Shown here in pieces: positions 26,879 to 41,100 of a DNA stretch of 64,000 nucleotides. Positions within the stretch are counted from its first letter, which is position 1, and each line of letters opens with the position of its first letter. The notes beneath the pieces are model-generated. The model was not told the origin of the DNA, ran no database searches, and saw nothing but the letters and a program-made list of their open reading frames with translations. Source of the DNA: Temnothorax longispinosus (taxonomy: Eukaryota > Arthropoda > Insecta > Hymenoptera > Formicidae); assembly GCF_030848805.1 (NCBI RefSeq), contig NC_092360.1, forward strand, positions 10,726,001-10,790,000, in the 5' to 3' direction. The translations under genes and the position numbers were made by a program.

Positions 26879-29800
26879 TGATTTTTTCGCTGTCTGATTT
26901 TTATCAACTTGCCCTGGTGTCGCTAGACAGCTCATTCGGAGGAGCAGTCGAGAATGTAGCACCGTGACTAGGCCGACGCGCAAACACGCGTATAAATACA
27001 GTAAGTTCGCAGTAAGTTCGAGGACATTAAAAGAGGAGAGGTGGATGAAGGAGGGTGGAAAGGGGATGGAGGGAGGATTAACAGGCGTTATCCGGCCGGA
27101 ACGAAATGGCAATGTAATTGTGACGGACGGGCCGCCAAGCCATGCTCTATCGGTGCGCTCAAATAGTAAATAGAGAGAAAAGAAGAGAGATGAAGATATA
27201 TACAGAGTTCAAATTACAACGCCTGCCACCGCTTGGGCTTTACGCTCGTTTTGCTCGATTCAACTCTCGTTGCACGCTACGCGCATCTCCGTTCCAGGGA
27301 TCACACGAACGCTCTGTACACTGGCAATACTATCGGCCTACGATCGCTTCATTAAGCGCTAATTGCTTCCGTAACTTCTGCGTAAAGTGCGCGTCCCAAT
27401 TATCGGCGAATCAACGCTTCCACGACTAATCGGACTAATTTTTGTTATAGATGCTTCGTGATGTATCGATTATGAAATTGCAATACGTCAGGTGGATTTT
27501 ATAGAATAAGATTATTATGTACTGCGTGTTTGGTTTAATTGTATATTTATATTTTATTTTAATTATATTTGCCTTTATCACATCTTTATATATACACAGA
27601 ATCGTCTCGATATTAAACTTGCGCTTTAGACAATGCATAAATTGCAAAATAAAATTTGAAGGGAAAAAGAACAAAAGAAAATTTAGAGAATGGAATTCGA
27701 TTCTATTAATGAATTTTGTGCATGTTATCAAGAATGTAGTACGTGTTTACATATCAGAATACATAATGTATAAAAATAATGTTTAATTTAAACGTGCCTT
27801 TCTCTTATTTTATATCTGAAGAAACACAGAATATCAATTAAATTTCAATTAACTTTAACGATTATGAGAACGATGAACAATTATATGATGTTTATTACGT
27901 TTCAGTCGTATTTTGCAAATAAATTTTATAACGTATTATTAAATGAGCACGTTGCATATAAATGACGCTTTTTAAAAATAAACCGAACTTTATAGGAAAT
28001 TATATTTGTGGTTTCCTATCTCTCGCAGAGTTGTAAAATAATATTTCCAGTGACAATTCACTGCTCGTGTGGCGGGTCGAAATGAGATTAGTGTCTTCAA
28101 GTAGACAGTTCTTTTCTCCGGTTAGACTAGTTGACCCAGGTCAAAGCGAAAAAGAATCCCCTCTGGCCACGGGACGAAAGACGCGACGAAACCTCGGCCC
28201 TTAATCTGGCTTTAGGTCATGGCCGTGATTTTACGAGGCCCGGGTTGCTCTTCCGTACGAATAAGCTTCGACCTACTCGCTTTTACGATCGCAACTGACA
28301 TTAGGGGAAAAAATTGGCTCCGCTCCTTCCTTAACAACGCATTCGTTAAAAAGGATACCGTCTGATAAAAAATACAGAATAGCAAGAAGATAAAAATATC
28401 ATATTCGTAATAAATAAAATATTTCGATTGAAAAAGGAACTTGTGTAAAAAGAACGCGAGGATAAATTAAAATTTTAGATTTTAAAGTTTCAAAATATAA
28501 TAATATATATGTATATGTGTATTTACTTTATTATAGAGTCTTGTAAGTTTTTCTTAACAATGTTTTTACGTGTTTTAAGTGTCATGAAGGTAGTATGTAA
28601 CATGGATGCCAGTGACTGCTCGAATAAAAATTGAAGAAGTTACAGAGATTCTAATATGGATCGATATAATACATGCTCATTAAATCCTTCTTACCGCCAT
28701 TCTCTCAAAGCATCGTTCCCACGGTGCGACAAAGCTTTTAATGCCACCAGCCAGGAGATCTAATGTAATTTATGTACAGACACGCGAGCAATCTCTACCA
28801 AGACAACCTTGAGGCTAGAACGATCATGCTCGCAGATATTTCGTTGCGAAAGTTCGATACACGGCCCCGGGAAATCTCATTAAAGTCCTGAAACTTCGGC
28901 ACGATGCTTCGTGCTTTCGTTTCCGCTTGTGTTACGCGCGTCACGAACGGCAGACTTTCGCATGGGAGGATCATTCTTCCGATTACTTCCTCCTGGGTTT
29001 CCTTGCGTGAAACGTGATGTTCGGGTTGAAGTAAAGGAGCTTTTTATAATCGGCCAATCTTTACAATCCTTCGAAAATCTCTATTTCCTTTTTATCGCAA
29101 TTGCTCAATCCTTTCCTCATGAATGAAAGACAGATAATTGATTGGATTCGGAATCTGTATGAAAGCCTGAAAGGCACATATTTCCACTTGAAATTAAATG
29201 AGATCTTTTTTATTGAAATAGAGCAAACGATATTGCTATTATGTAAGAAATGAAAGAGGCAAATAAACAAGATAATATGTCTTTGTGGACTATTATTTCT
29301 TAGGGTAGCGTTTTCGTCGGTAATGATCTGCTCGTATGTCACCCCTCGTAAAACGCACGTGTCTCGCATGCCGCTTATCAGCGTTTTCCCCTCGCCCTGA
29401 GGGTGCACAATTCACGTGTCAGCATAGGAAGGAACACGTGGTACGCCAAACCTTGAAATTTTCCGGGCGGGTCCCCACGGGGCGCAGTCGCTCCAAGGAC
29501 ACCTTCGCGCGCGCGGTCGCGCAGTGTCCTTTAATAAGGAGCAGGGTCAAACGCCACTCCTTGCTGAACACGACCGTGACTCCGCTCTCGCGTTACTTCG
29601 AGCTTTTCGGGTCAAGACCGCACGAGCTTATCCACCTCATCGCTACCAGCATTAGGTTACGCCCGTGCTAATAAACAACGACTGACATCCTCTATCGATT
29701 CCTCATGAACAAAAATGCCCTCCTTTCGAGAAAAAATGCCGTCGTCAATTAAACCACATTGAATTAGTTATGTGCACAGGGGAGAGAGTAAGATAAAATA

Positions 29801-32800
29801 TATAATAAGAAGTATAAACTGCTTTTAATTTAAAAAAATTAAATATATTAATATATTTTAACATTAATATTGACAATATGTTATAAAATATTAAAAATTA
29901 TTGCATGCTACTTTTAATATAATACGTTTTGTTTTATTTTCTCAGTTTTTCTTAATTACTATAGAAAAAGAAAGAAAGATATAATAAGGGAACATTTTAT
30001 TTCTAATAAAATTCGTCGCTTCTTTTTGTATTCATGTGTCTTCTGAAAAGCTACCTCCGGGTTTATAAATACAGTTGGATCGATTCTTGTCCTTGGAAGT
30101 CTCTTGAAGCATCTTACGGAAGAGGATATCGAGTCGAGAGATTCATATCTTCGTGATACAGATCCTATTGTCTTCGGAGAACGTGCTATTGGCGCAACTC
30201 TCGACTGGATCATCTGCTTCTATCTGGATATTCCTCGGGGATATGAATAAGATTCCGAGATAGGCCGAGAACAAGAAGTTTTCAATTCTTCAGCTCGACA
30301 AACTCGAATAATATTCTTGTTGAATAAAATAATATATTGGGTTGTTTTTATATCGAAAGTGAATTAAATTTAGTTAAATTTGATTTGGATAAAATAATTT
30401 AACTTTATATTTTGGAAACTTGAATTGAAGCATGGAAATCTACAGCAGGAAATATATTTCTAATGTGAAATTAACTTTATTTACGTAATACATATTTTTT
30501 GTTGCGGAGAAAATGTAAATAATTATGAATAAATTATGCCACACATAAAGAAGGGATTGTTTCAAATCAGTAATACGAGCGGCAACTGACTAAAAGCATA
30601 ATTAGATAGAAATAAGTCTTACACGATCGGGCTGGATCTTTTGTTATATTATTATTAATAATATTATTCGCGTGAATTTATGTACATTTTTTCGCCTTAG
30701 CAAACATAGATTCAGCCTAACCGTATAAAATTTATTTCTATTTACTTGCGTTATCCACATGTCGGTCAAGTTCACTTATATTGTAAAAGCATAATGATTG
30801 CGTCAAGATAGGTATTATTCGAGTGCGTTTTGCAGAGCGTTTCGCGTTACAATTGCAAACGCACGATACGATGAGAGAGTACTTATCAGGTACGAGCGAT
30901 GCCATTCTGTCCTATCTCAAGGAAGCCTTTTGCCTTTATTTTCACGCTTGCTGACGGTCCACGTGTCGTAACGTTTGCCGATAAGTATTCATAAAATCGC
31001 GATGTCGGTGGATGCTGCGGGAGGCAGCAGCGGAGCTTGTTCCTGTATCGAAACGCAGAGAGCGCAGGGGATGCTATCATGTATGTATATATATTCGTGT
31101 GGGGGTGGCGGGTGTGCGCGCGCGTTTCTTCGCAAGTAGGTCAATCGAAGAAGCGATACGTCGGGAGTGAGTTTCCATTTTCACGAGACTGGCTTCGATT
31201 GCACTCGTCGCCGCAATTAGTGATGACACAAACGAGGATTTCTATACAATTGAAAGAAAAAAATTAACCCCGAAGTGTACGCTCGAGCGATCCACTCTCG
31301 CGATTGACCCTCCATTACTTTTAGCCGAAACGAAAGCTTTGCGATTAAATAATAGCCGCTATAATGGTGCAAATAACGTACATTATACAGTGGAGGTGAT
31401 CTCACTCTCTTATGCATTATTTTTCAACAACAGGTCCTTTGATCAATTTATAGTCAATTTTTCATTAGCGAAAATCAAGGGATCGAGATTGCCATTTACC
31501 GCAGTCTTCTAGTTTTTAACATCATATGTCTTTATTGTATGTAATTAAGTTTTTTCCGATCCAATTAAAATGCTATCAAAGAAAACTTTATCTAAAATTT
31601 AAAATTGAATTTAGCAGTTCATTTTATTCCCGAAAGTTTAAAGTACAATTAGTTTAGTCTAAGACTGCGTAAAGACTCTCCTGCAATCCGCTTATAATTC
31701 AAAACTTGCGACGCATCCGTTAAAGGTTAAAGAGAAGCCGATTCTAAATTGATCAGAATTTGCGTTATTAATTAAAATGTACGCAAGAAATAGAACATTT
31801 TGTGTAATTATATCGCATATTTTGAGAAACATTATAAATAATAGCAATATAATATTGGATTTTTGTGATATTTTAATTTAATTTATTTATCAAAGTGATT
31901 AATTACTTTTAAAAAATTATACAGTATATACATTTTCTTTTATATTTTATATTTTATTATAATGTAACTTTTCTTTCATTGTAACGTTTCATGTAGCGTT
32001 TCTCTGTCATTTGAGTGAAAATTAGAATTAAAACCTTATATTTCCGGTCATTTATTCTTACAAGACTGCACCTAACCTTTGAATATAAGATACTAGAGAA
32101 AATCGCGAGGACATGCAATTATTTCACGAGAACGTCATATTTAAAGGCTGTGCATTATTTATGTTCCATGAGACTGCCTCGCTTTAGCCACACAAACCAA
32201 TGACGAATATTAATTGCCACTTCTCCAGGTTGCCTCTGTTGTACCCGGTGGAGAGGACAAAAGGAAAGATGAGATAACTCTTTAGTCGGGAGACGCGTAA
32301 TTAAATCGTTCCACCGATGCTCTGAGGCTTTAATCGCGAAATGTAATTTTTCAACGCTTCTCTTACGGAGATCGGGCTCGCCGGCTTTTTAATTACTTCG
32401 AAGTTTCTTCCCGGTCTGTTAGCGTTCGGAGATAAAAATTTCGTCGGGTATCTAATTGGTTGCAACACTTCGGCGCGCGCGCATTCCTCTAATTCGCCGC
32501 TTTTACGCGCGCTTTGTGTTCACGACTTCTTTTTCCTTCGCTGAAACAATTGGGAATGCCGAGAATTCTTCCGCTTTCAAACATTCCAATCGTCAGGAGA
32601 AAGTTCTTATAATCGAACCGTCGGTTTCTCATTCTATTTAAAATGTTTGCCTCGTCTGAACGAATATTTCATCTTGCCTCTGACCGGGCAATCAAAGCAG
32701 AATATTTTTACGTTTTTCCAAAGCCATTTTTTTTATTATGTGATCTAGTATGTTAAAGTTATGATTGCTAAAGTTTCTTATGAATATACTAACATAATTA

Positions 32801-32913
32801 GGTTTGCAGAAATTATTTCTACGCGTATAGTATTATTTACATTTCTTTCTTCTCTGTATTAGCCCCATATTTTCTCATAATTTAACATTGTTTTTTCTAT
32901 ATTTTTTGATATT

Positions 32914-32981
32914 CCTAATTTTTATTTATATTATATAATATTCTCTCCCTAATTTTTATTCATATTATATAATATTCTCTC
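32914..32981. repeat. 34-bp tandem duplication
   Basis: Two adjacent copies of a unit starting CCTAATTTTTATT and ending ATATTCTCTC. They differ at one base (TTTAT versus TTCAT). Confidence 0.85.
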
Positions 32982-33249
32982 ATTGCTATTTCACTTTCTA
33001 TATACATTTCATTCATCTCTGCCACGTACAACGTCTATATATCCCGCTCTATATTACGCTCTCTTTTTCCATTCCGTTTCTTTTTAAATAAAAATCTTCC
33101 CGTATAATCTAAGAAATGTTATTCCAGGGGTAGGATAAATATATCTTGCTATCTTTATCCACATCTATTTCTGCATCATTCTTTATTTTTTCAATGCGCG
33201 AGCAATATTTTTTCGCCGATATGTTTAGATATTAGGCCTTGAGAATGAC

Positions 33250-34034
33250 CGTGCGAAAAGGGCTGAAAGTTTAGCGGGTTGCCCCAGTTTTCCGAAAGAG
33301 CGGCGGCGGTGGTGGCGGTGGCAGTGGATGATGGTGGTGCTGCGAGGCGGTGGTGAAAAGAGGGTTGCGACGCGGAGTTGCAGCGCGCGCCAGAGAGAGT
33401 CAGCTTATTTCTATCGATCCTGACGATAGTTCGCAGTGGCCGCCTCGGCGGCGCGGCGCATGGCGACACGACACGACGGCGGCCACCTATGCTCCGCGGC
33501 CTTTAATCCGTCGCGACGCCCCCAACCGACGTCGGGACGTCGTCGTTGATTCGCGGTCGAAGGAGAGCACGGAGGGAGAGAGAACCAGCAACAACGTCGC
33601 GCCAGCTGGTCCGAGAGATCGCGCGTCATTTCGCCCTTGCTCCGTCTCTCTGTCCTCTCTCTGTCCTCTCTCTGTCTCTCTCGTCTCTCTCTTTCTCTCC
33701 TGCTTTTTCGTTCACCGCCGCTCACCTTCCGCTTCCGCGATCGATCGATCCCCGCGATCGCGATCGATCGGGACCCGGGACGTTCGCTGATACGCGCTGA
33801 CTATCGGCGAGAGTGCATCGGCGACGAGATTCGTCCTTCCGCAGCGGAACCGCAGCGGCGTTACGTCATCGTTCCGTCATTCCGCGCTGCGGAGGAACAG
33901 GTGCGCGTCCCTCGCGGAATCGTCCGTCCTCGAGTGCGCGAGTGCGAGTGGATCGAGGACGAGCGCGCGATCGTTTGTTCGTTCGTTGAGATAAATCGCG
34001 CTGTTCGTCGCGACCAGAAGATGAAAAATCAGAC
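33250..34034 (+). promoter_or_regulatory. CpG-rich promoter-like island
   Basis: This is among the most CpG-rich blocks in the window. It holds GGC/GGT triplet runs (33300-33355), a CT-rich stretch (33640-33700) that is GAGAG on the other strand, as in GAGA-factor promoters, and repeated GATCGATCG sites (33738-33770). It precedes an ATG at 34035 with an in-frame stop upstream. Open frames on both strands here reflect low-complexity GC-rich sequence. Promoter function is inferred. Confidence 0.4.
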
Positions 34035-34200
34035 ATGGTGAATGAGAAATTGCGCTTGTTTACTGGCGAAACCGAGTGCGTTATTGACATGGACACATGT
34101 AAGACTATAGATGCGCGAGACGCTATCCTCGTTGATGTTTGCCTCGATGATAAAATGGGGAGAGTGGAGTGCCCTAGGAGCGAGGGATACGATTCAAATG
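34035..34200 (+). CDS. Possible first exon of unknown partner
   Basis: ATG in good context (AGACATGG) opens 55 codons plus one base and ends AAATG|GTATGAG, a fair 5' splice site. The peptide begins MVNEKLRLFTGETECVIDMD and is acidic, not low-complexity, and unknown to me. A six-codon upstream ORF starting at 34021 overlaps the start. The one-base phase does not fit the PDZ3 exon (it would hit a stop quickly). It would fit the hook cassettes or the guanylate-kinase exon at 45772. It may instead be 5' leader with a chance ORF. Confidence 0.3.
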
Positions 34201-35357
34201 GTATGAGAGAGTGTGTGTGTGTGTGTTTGGTACCGTTACTATACATATTACATTAGGCGGAATTACTCTTGGTCGTAAACCGGGGAAAAAACGGAGAACG
34301 TTTTCAGGGTTGACAGCAAACAGTAATTTGCGCGATTGCTGCGTGATCTTCTGATGAATAAACGAAACGGCAAGTGGATAAAAAAGAAACATACAAGTTG
34401 TCCTATATATAGCGTTTCAGAACTACAACCGTATAACTGGCTAACAGAATTCATTAAAACAATGAAAAATTCTTAATAAATCTATAACCTAATCTGTAAT
34501 CCTTTTCAATTTATAATCCTGATATATTTAGCTTTCTATTTTATAAGCTAAATTCTTTATAGGATTACGAAAATATAGGATCTTTAATATCTCGACAGTC
34601 TAAAACTGACATACATGTGATTTTGATATGTATTAATTTTGCTTACATTTTCAATATTGACCTTAATTAATCTTTGAATGTATGTTCACGTACGAGAAAA
34701 CTTTGCGTGTATCGAATGATCGTCCGATTTGAACATCCGCTTTAAATGTAGCCAATTCACTTTTAACATTGATATCTTGATATTTATGTGTTTCGTGATC
34801 TGTATAAAAATCGTACAAAAAATTTACAAAAAATAAAAAGCCGAATATTTTTCGGAAACGATTAATTAGCGGATTATTCTCAAATTTTGTTTGGTTTCAG
34901 TTGAAGTTCTATTAGCTGGTTACATCTCGACGTACATTTCTACAAATTAATTTCTACACATATCTAATATATTGTTACGTCATATCTATTATAGATTCAA
35001 CGATGAAGTAATACTTATTTTATTTGTCCGCGATTTTGAATCGCTCTTGCGTGCGTTGTTAGACAACATTACTGTGCTACAAGTCAGATTCCTAAACTGC
35101 AGAAATGCCTCAAGTTGTCGCATTGCCATGATTTGTCGTAAAGTACTAGTCGTGAAGTATTCCCGCGCGCGAGCGCGGAATAAACCTCCCATTTCCCCCT
35201 TTATATATTACGCAATATCGCGATAGTGGAAAATCTGTTTCCTGCGACGAACGTATATCCGTCACGAAAGGGGGTCGGCACGCGTTCCGAATACGCGTAA
35301 TTAAAGCCTCGAATCGAGAGCACACGATAGATAATGCGCTCTGTGCCGCAGACACGA

Positions 35358-35401
35358 CCAGTTAGCGACACGCGTCAACGTTGACGCGCGTGTCCGACTG
35401 G
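35358..35401. repeat. Long imperfect palindrome
   Basis: Centred on GTCAACGTTGAC, itself a perfect 12-bp palindrome. The arms extend through GACACGC / GCGCGTGTC with one extra CG and out to CCAGT / ACTGG. It is GC-rich within an AT-rich intron. Confidence 0.65.
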
Positions 35402-37927
35402 CGGAAACATATGCCGCGGACGTCTACGCGCATCCGGTGCGCATTCTCCTCCACCACGCAGAGACGCGTAAATCCCCGTTTAGCACGAGCCAATCGCGAC
35501 GGAGAATCTCGGGAATGCGATGGATGGAGCGATTCGACAGCTGTATCAATCACCGAACGACTCAATAAATTAGATGTGATAAGATTAGTTGAGATAAGAA
35601 GGTACTCGTTTCTCTAACGATATACTTTCTCTCAAATTTTTTATAAGACATTTTCTGTTCACGTTGAAACTATTAACGAATAGTGATTCTACTAAACTCT
35701 GTTGTCGTTTAGCTAATTATATTATATACAGTGGCACACCAAAATCTTGAATTTCGTTATGAGAGATGTTACGTTTGCTGTGAAGGAAAGAAATTATTTA
35801 ACAGATTATGCTGAAGATGAAATCATCTCGATAATTTTTTTTTTTTTATATGTCTCCTTTGTACAGTCTTTTATCCTCTTCTGGAACACCTAACCATTAT
35901 TTCTCTTCTTTAACATTTTTTAATAATAGTAGACCAAAGAATAACTTATTAAATTTAACTTGTTATCACAATTGTTATTTTTGTATTATTACAATAGAAG
36001 CGAAGAAACGTATTGCAAATCAGAATTGACTCATTTCGATCTGCGTCGACAATAAAAGGACGATAATGCCACAAAACGTTTCCCTGAGGCGTGTCAAACT
36101 GTCCGATCTCTTTTGTAGAATCCTATTCTTTTTATTGGTAGCAAGACTCATTGGTATTCACACTAAGAACACGAGTTATTTTTTCACGCGCCATGATAAT
36201 ACAAAGAATTAACTACGAAATATTACATTACTATTTTTATTACATTATTAACAATATAACTTGTCGAAATAATAATATTCTATTAATAAAATGATTTTCT
36301 GTATTAAATAGAATATTTTAATAATAATTGTAACGTTTTTGATCTGTGTAAAACATGGCATCGCTATATTTTATAATAGACGTTTCGGGTATCGCCACAC
36401 AAGGACGAATTGCATCCGTTAGGCATTAAGATAAGCGAAGGGCAGGCAGCCGGATGCGCTCGTAGCTGTCTCGCGAACCGACAGTGGTGTAACGTGAACT
36501 TTAACTTGTGTCCCCGGCGGCGACGTACCAACCGTTCGAGGTCTACGTTAACGCGAGCAAGAGAGAGCCGTCGTCGCCGTCGTTGCCGTCGTCGAGCAAT
36601 TGCGCCTCGAGGTTGCATGTACGTCGTTGGCGGATATTTTCGCGTTATACATTATGCAACCATCCTGGACGATAGTGATGACGCGCAACCCTCGTGTTTT
36701 CGCTCCTCCCTCTTGAAATTGAATGGACATTCTACGTCAAGCATGCCCATAAATAAAAAAGATTTTCAAACGGCGATAAAGGAATAACGCGAATGTCGCA
36801 TTTGAAAAGTTATTCTGCTGTTTTATCGTCGAACGTAGCAGAGTTGGCGCCAGAATGGCCGAGACGCTTTTTCTAGCTTGTGTATTAGTAAACCTCCACG
36901 AATTGAATTCTTTAGTTTGTTTATACTTGCTACATATATGTATGTGTGCGTGTGTAAGCAGGGCGTAACCACATGGATTAGTGTACCGCCGAGTCGGCCG
37001 CCCGATGCGTAAGCGCTTACGTAGGGCATTTTCATTGATCGACGCGCTTTTGCGTCACGCTCATATGCCGTTTATATGAATTCACGGTGTGATTGCTATT
37101 ATTGGGCTGCTGGCATTCATCATTTACGATCTCAAAAAGCGACTATGTGAAAAACTGTTTTGATAAAGTTTCCGGAAAAAAATGACCTTTGTGCAGTGCC
37201 TTTTTTATCTTTCTTTTTTTTAGGTAGCAAAAAATATCGAATAATTAATTCATGCACGTGCGCAATGTGTTTTCGTTATACGACTATATAATGAATCACA
37301 TTGGAAAATTGATCAATAATTTCGTTCTCCGCGAGAAATCTGTACAGTTCGTTAAAATTTTACGAAGATTAAAGTTATGATTTCGAGATTAATTGATGCA
37401 ATTCGCAACCGAATATGTTTGTCGATCCCCAGTGTTATTTTAATGAAATCCCTATATTCCTTCAATAAGAGTGGAACAGTACAGTGCGTACTCAGAATGC
37501 CATCATTCGCGCGAGTCCTCATCGCATAATACGTCTCGTTACGACGGAGTACACTTCAAATTCGCGAAAACCGTGTGGCACGAATTTCCCGACGGAATCT
37601 TCTAATTAACGTGATAATCGCGCTTATAAGAATCGCAGAAATTTGCATTTTGATTCGCGATTCAAATACGAGCGCGTTGACACGCGAAACGTATCTGGGC
37701 GTAAATCTGAAATTGAGAACATCCACGCTTGTCTATGATTTATAAATATTTATAAATCAGTTTCATCTTCTTGGCGCGCTTGGGTCGCGACGGAAATTAA
37801 CTGACCTTATCTCGTCGGGATATTTTTTTAATAGAAATATGTCATACGATTATACTTAATAGCGATTTTACACTTTTGAGAATACTTTCGGTGTTGAATA
37901 TGGGCCATCTCTCTTTTAATTTTTCAG

Positions 37928-38141
37928 GGAGGTGCGCACCGTCGTATTGAATAAAGGCTCCTCTGGCCTGGGCTTCAACATCGTCGGCGGTGAAGATGGC
38001 GAGGGCATCTTCATCTCGTTTATTTTAGCCGGTGGTCCGGCCGATCTCAGCGGTGAATTACGCAGAGGCGATCAGATATTGAGCGTTAATGGTATCAATC
38101 TCCGAACAGCCACCCACGAGGAAGCCGCCGCGGCTCTCAAG
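37928..38141 (+). CDS. dlg1: dlg1 exon: PDZ3
   Basis: Follows TTTTTCAG and ends CTCAAG|GTAAGAG. It begins with one base that completes a codon, so the preceding exon must end in phase 2. It encodes EVRTVVLNKGSSGLGF with the carboxylate-binding loop GLGF, then GDQILSVNG and HEEAAAALK, nearly the whole PDZ3 fold. Confidence 0.95.
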
Positions 38142-41100
38142 GTAAGAGATCTTCAACTGATGCTTATTAAACGTGTGTAATCATCAGAAAAATTCACGAA
38201 GTTACTTTAGTATCGGCAAAGATACATAATTCATTAAAAAGAATTTAGTATAAAATACCTCGTTGACCGAAATTCGAATTAAAATACTAAATAATCGAAG
38301 AATGGTGAGACACGACATTTTGGTGTTTGCAAATTATCCCTCAAAAAATTTTTTGAAAGTTGCGATTTGTCGAAAATTATGCATACGATTTATTTTTAAT
38401 TCACGCGATATTCAGGGTACTGGGCAAACAGTGACAATCGTGGTGCAATACAAACCCGAGGACTATAATAGATTCGAGGCGAAGATCCAGGATCTTAAAC
38501 AACAAATCTCGCAACAGAATGTGATGACAGGCACCCTCATGAGGACCTCCCAGAAGAAATCACTCTACGTGAGGTAATTCCGCGCGCGTTTATTACTTCC
38601 GCGATTATCTTTCATCGCTTAATCATTCGCAGAGTGTTAATTATCTGCATTTAAACGACTTCGACATCGCGCAGAGCCCCGATGTCGAAATTGTTTAAAC
38701 GCAATTAAATTAATTAACAAGTAGCCTCGCGTATACATAAAATACGAAGGTAAACGTTACGATATTTTCTCCCCAAAGAGCGTTGTTCGATTACGACCCC
38801 AACAAAGACGATGGTCTGCCGAGCCGCGGCTTGGCGTTCCGTTACGGCGAGATCTTGCACGTGACGAACGCCAGCGACGACGAATGGTGGCAAGCGAGAA
38901 GAGTCACCCCACAGGGCGAGGAAGAAGGTCTGGGCATAATACCCTCGCGCAGGCGATGGGAGCGTAAGCAGCGTGCCAGAGACCGCTCTGTCAAGTTCCA
39001 GGGACACATGCCGGTCATTCTTGACAAGGTGAGTATGACGGGAATTTCTCAAAGCGCCTAATTTCTCCGAAAATAACGAACTAATATAATACAACACGAT
39101 TTTATTTGAAAGGATTCTACAGATACAACTCTTTCGTAAAAAATTCAAGCATTAATTCGTATTTGTACGAAAATTGTCATACAGTTTAACGACAACAGAT
39201 TGTTGTATGACTGTAATTGTTTTAATTGTGTGTTTTTATCTTTAACAAGATATTTTATTCCTCTCCCATCTCGATATTTTTCGATATCAGTTTGATTTCT
39301 CATCTCGAGAATACTCGAAATAAAATATTAAATCATAGAATCTGATTAAAGTGATAAAGGAATTGATATTGTCACTTTGTTGTCTTGAAATTTACTGGAA
39401 TATTTTTAATAAAGTGTCTTTACAGTCTAAACTGACGGTTCCGCGACATTTTCGCGATGCGAAATAATTCGTAACATGCATAATTGAAAAAATGTGTCCA
39501 TTCGACAATGTTTCATCCAGACTCATTAACACTAATGAGGAGAGATGTCTAATTAAATATTCATCACGATCGATAGCTACATGGCCGTTTTCGCTTGCAA
39601 ATTTAATATGGCCAAAGAACTAATTTCAAATTCGCGTAACAAACATTGCAACCGTGATATTTCCTCTCTAAAAAGTATTCGATTTTTCTGAAATTAACAA
39701 CGAATTGCGAATTATGAACAGATTGATTTTAAAGGATTGCATAAACATTGCATCTAAATAAAAAATCCATAGAACTTAATACAAAATTTATATTTATAAA
39801 TATATATAATTTAATGCTTTCAGATTTGTTGTAACAAATTTGATTAATTTTACTTTATTTCCTTCAAGAATCGTAGATATTTGATAAAATTGTTTCTCGC
39901 GAATGGATTTATCGGCGCACAAAATTACGAACTATGTGATTTGTCGATCGCATCGCAGTAAACTTGTTGATTTCAGCAATCAACATTAGACCGGAAGAAG
40001 AAGAACTTCTCGTTTAGCAGGAAGTTCCCATTCATGAAGAGTAAAGACGATAAGTCTGAGGATGGCTCCGATCAGGAACGTGAGTGTCTAGAATATAATT
40101 GTCATTCCCTTGCCCCTCCTGCACGTTCTGTGCATGTTCTGGCCCCATATTTATTGTGTTTTACGTGTTTTTTCTCGCCGTATGTATTCGCCTATACTTA
40201 TACCGTGCGATTTAACCGCTGAATTACGAAGTTATATCTCACCCCAGACTCAGACCGCAGTCTTCACAATCAATGGGTTCAATTTTTATTAATAATTTAT
40301 AATTTAACGTCCTGCAACAAGCTCAGAAAGTTTGACTGAGGACATTGTAACTAAAAATATTGTCAATATTGAAGAGATATTCTTTTTCGTCGTTTATACT
40401 AGTAAAGTATACTTTACTCGCGTTTGTGTCCTACAATTCCAGTTCACCTAAATTTTAAATGCATTGACAATTTTTGGTAATTACCATTTAAAATTTTTTT
40501 AAAATTTTGAAATGCGCGCAATCATAAAAAAAGTTGGAAATTCGGCTCGTAATACTATTTAAATACTATTGATATGAAGTCCCGACTTCCGGAGCGGTGA
40601 GCCCGGTCAGACATGCCCAAGTCCCGAATGAGCTTTTGTGTTTTACGATGTGAAAACGTGACATGTGTTTTTGTTTTGCTTGCTTATGTAGGAACACCCA
40701 CCACACCCGAGAATGAGAACGATCCCACCCGTAAGTATCTTAATTAAGAGTAATAAGCTCTGTAAATGTTGCGCTTTCGCCATTTCTCATACACAATGAC
40801 GCCAGCAGTGACGCAAGCTTTGCAATCCACGCCAAAACACGCGATTTGGGACGAAATTCTAGCGATATGTCAAACTAAATAAAGTAATTTATGTGTATAA
40901 TATAAAGAATCTTTTTTTCTGATTCTCGATTTTCAATGAAATACATTGTTAACGTATAACGATGATCGCCAGAATTAAAAAAATGAGAGGGCAAGATCTC
41001 ATTTTATATTACAATGAATGAAATTGTTTGTTTACAGTATTTGTTTTTAACGAAGCGTAATTCACCTAGTCTCGGATCGAATTCGGGTTTTGGCCGAGGT

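Larger units (their letters stand above)
25033..37927 (+). other. dlg1 intron with scattered repeats and one CpG island
   Basis: Mostly AT-rich sequence bounded by the 5' splice site at 25033 and the 3' splice site TTTTTCAG at 37927. I see no constant coding exon in it. The island at 33.25-34.2 kb, a perfect hairpin, a tandem duplication and a long palindrome are listed separately. A T-rich AG|GTAGCA at 37223/37224 is a weaker ratchet-like site. Confidence 0.6.

Noticed and set aside
33350..33800. Long overlapping Arg/Ser/Leu-rich frames on both strands
   Set aside because: They arise from the CT-rich and CpG-rich promoter-like sequence; all frames are open because stops are AT-rich.
37211..37229. 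Second ratchet-like site, T-rich tract then AG|GTAGCA
   Set aside because: The acceptor is good but the donor half (GTAGCA) is weak, and the site is too near the PDZ3 exon to be a persuasive recursive-splice point.
34035..38141. Splicing of exon 34035-34200 to the PDZ3 exon
   Set aside because: The upstream exon leaves one base but the PDZ3 exon needs two; the join reaches a TGA within a few codons.
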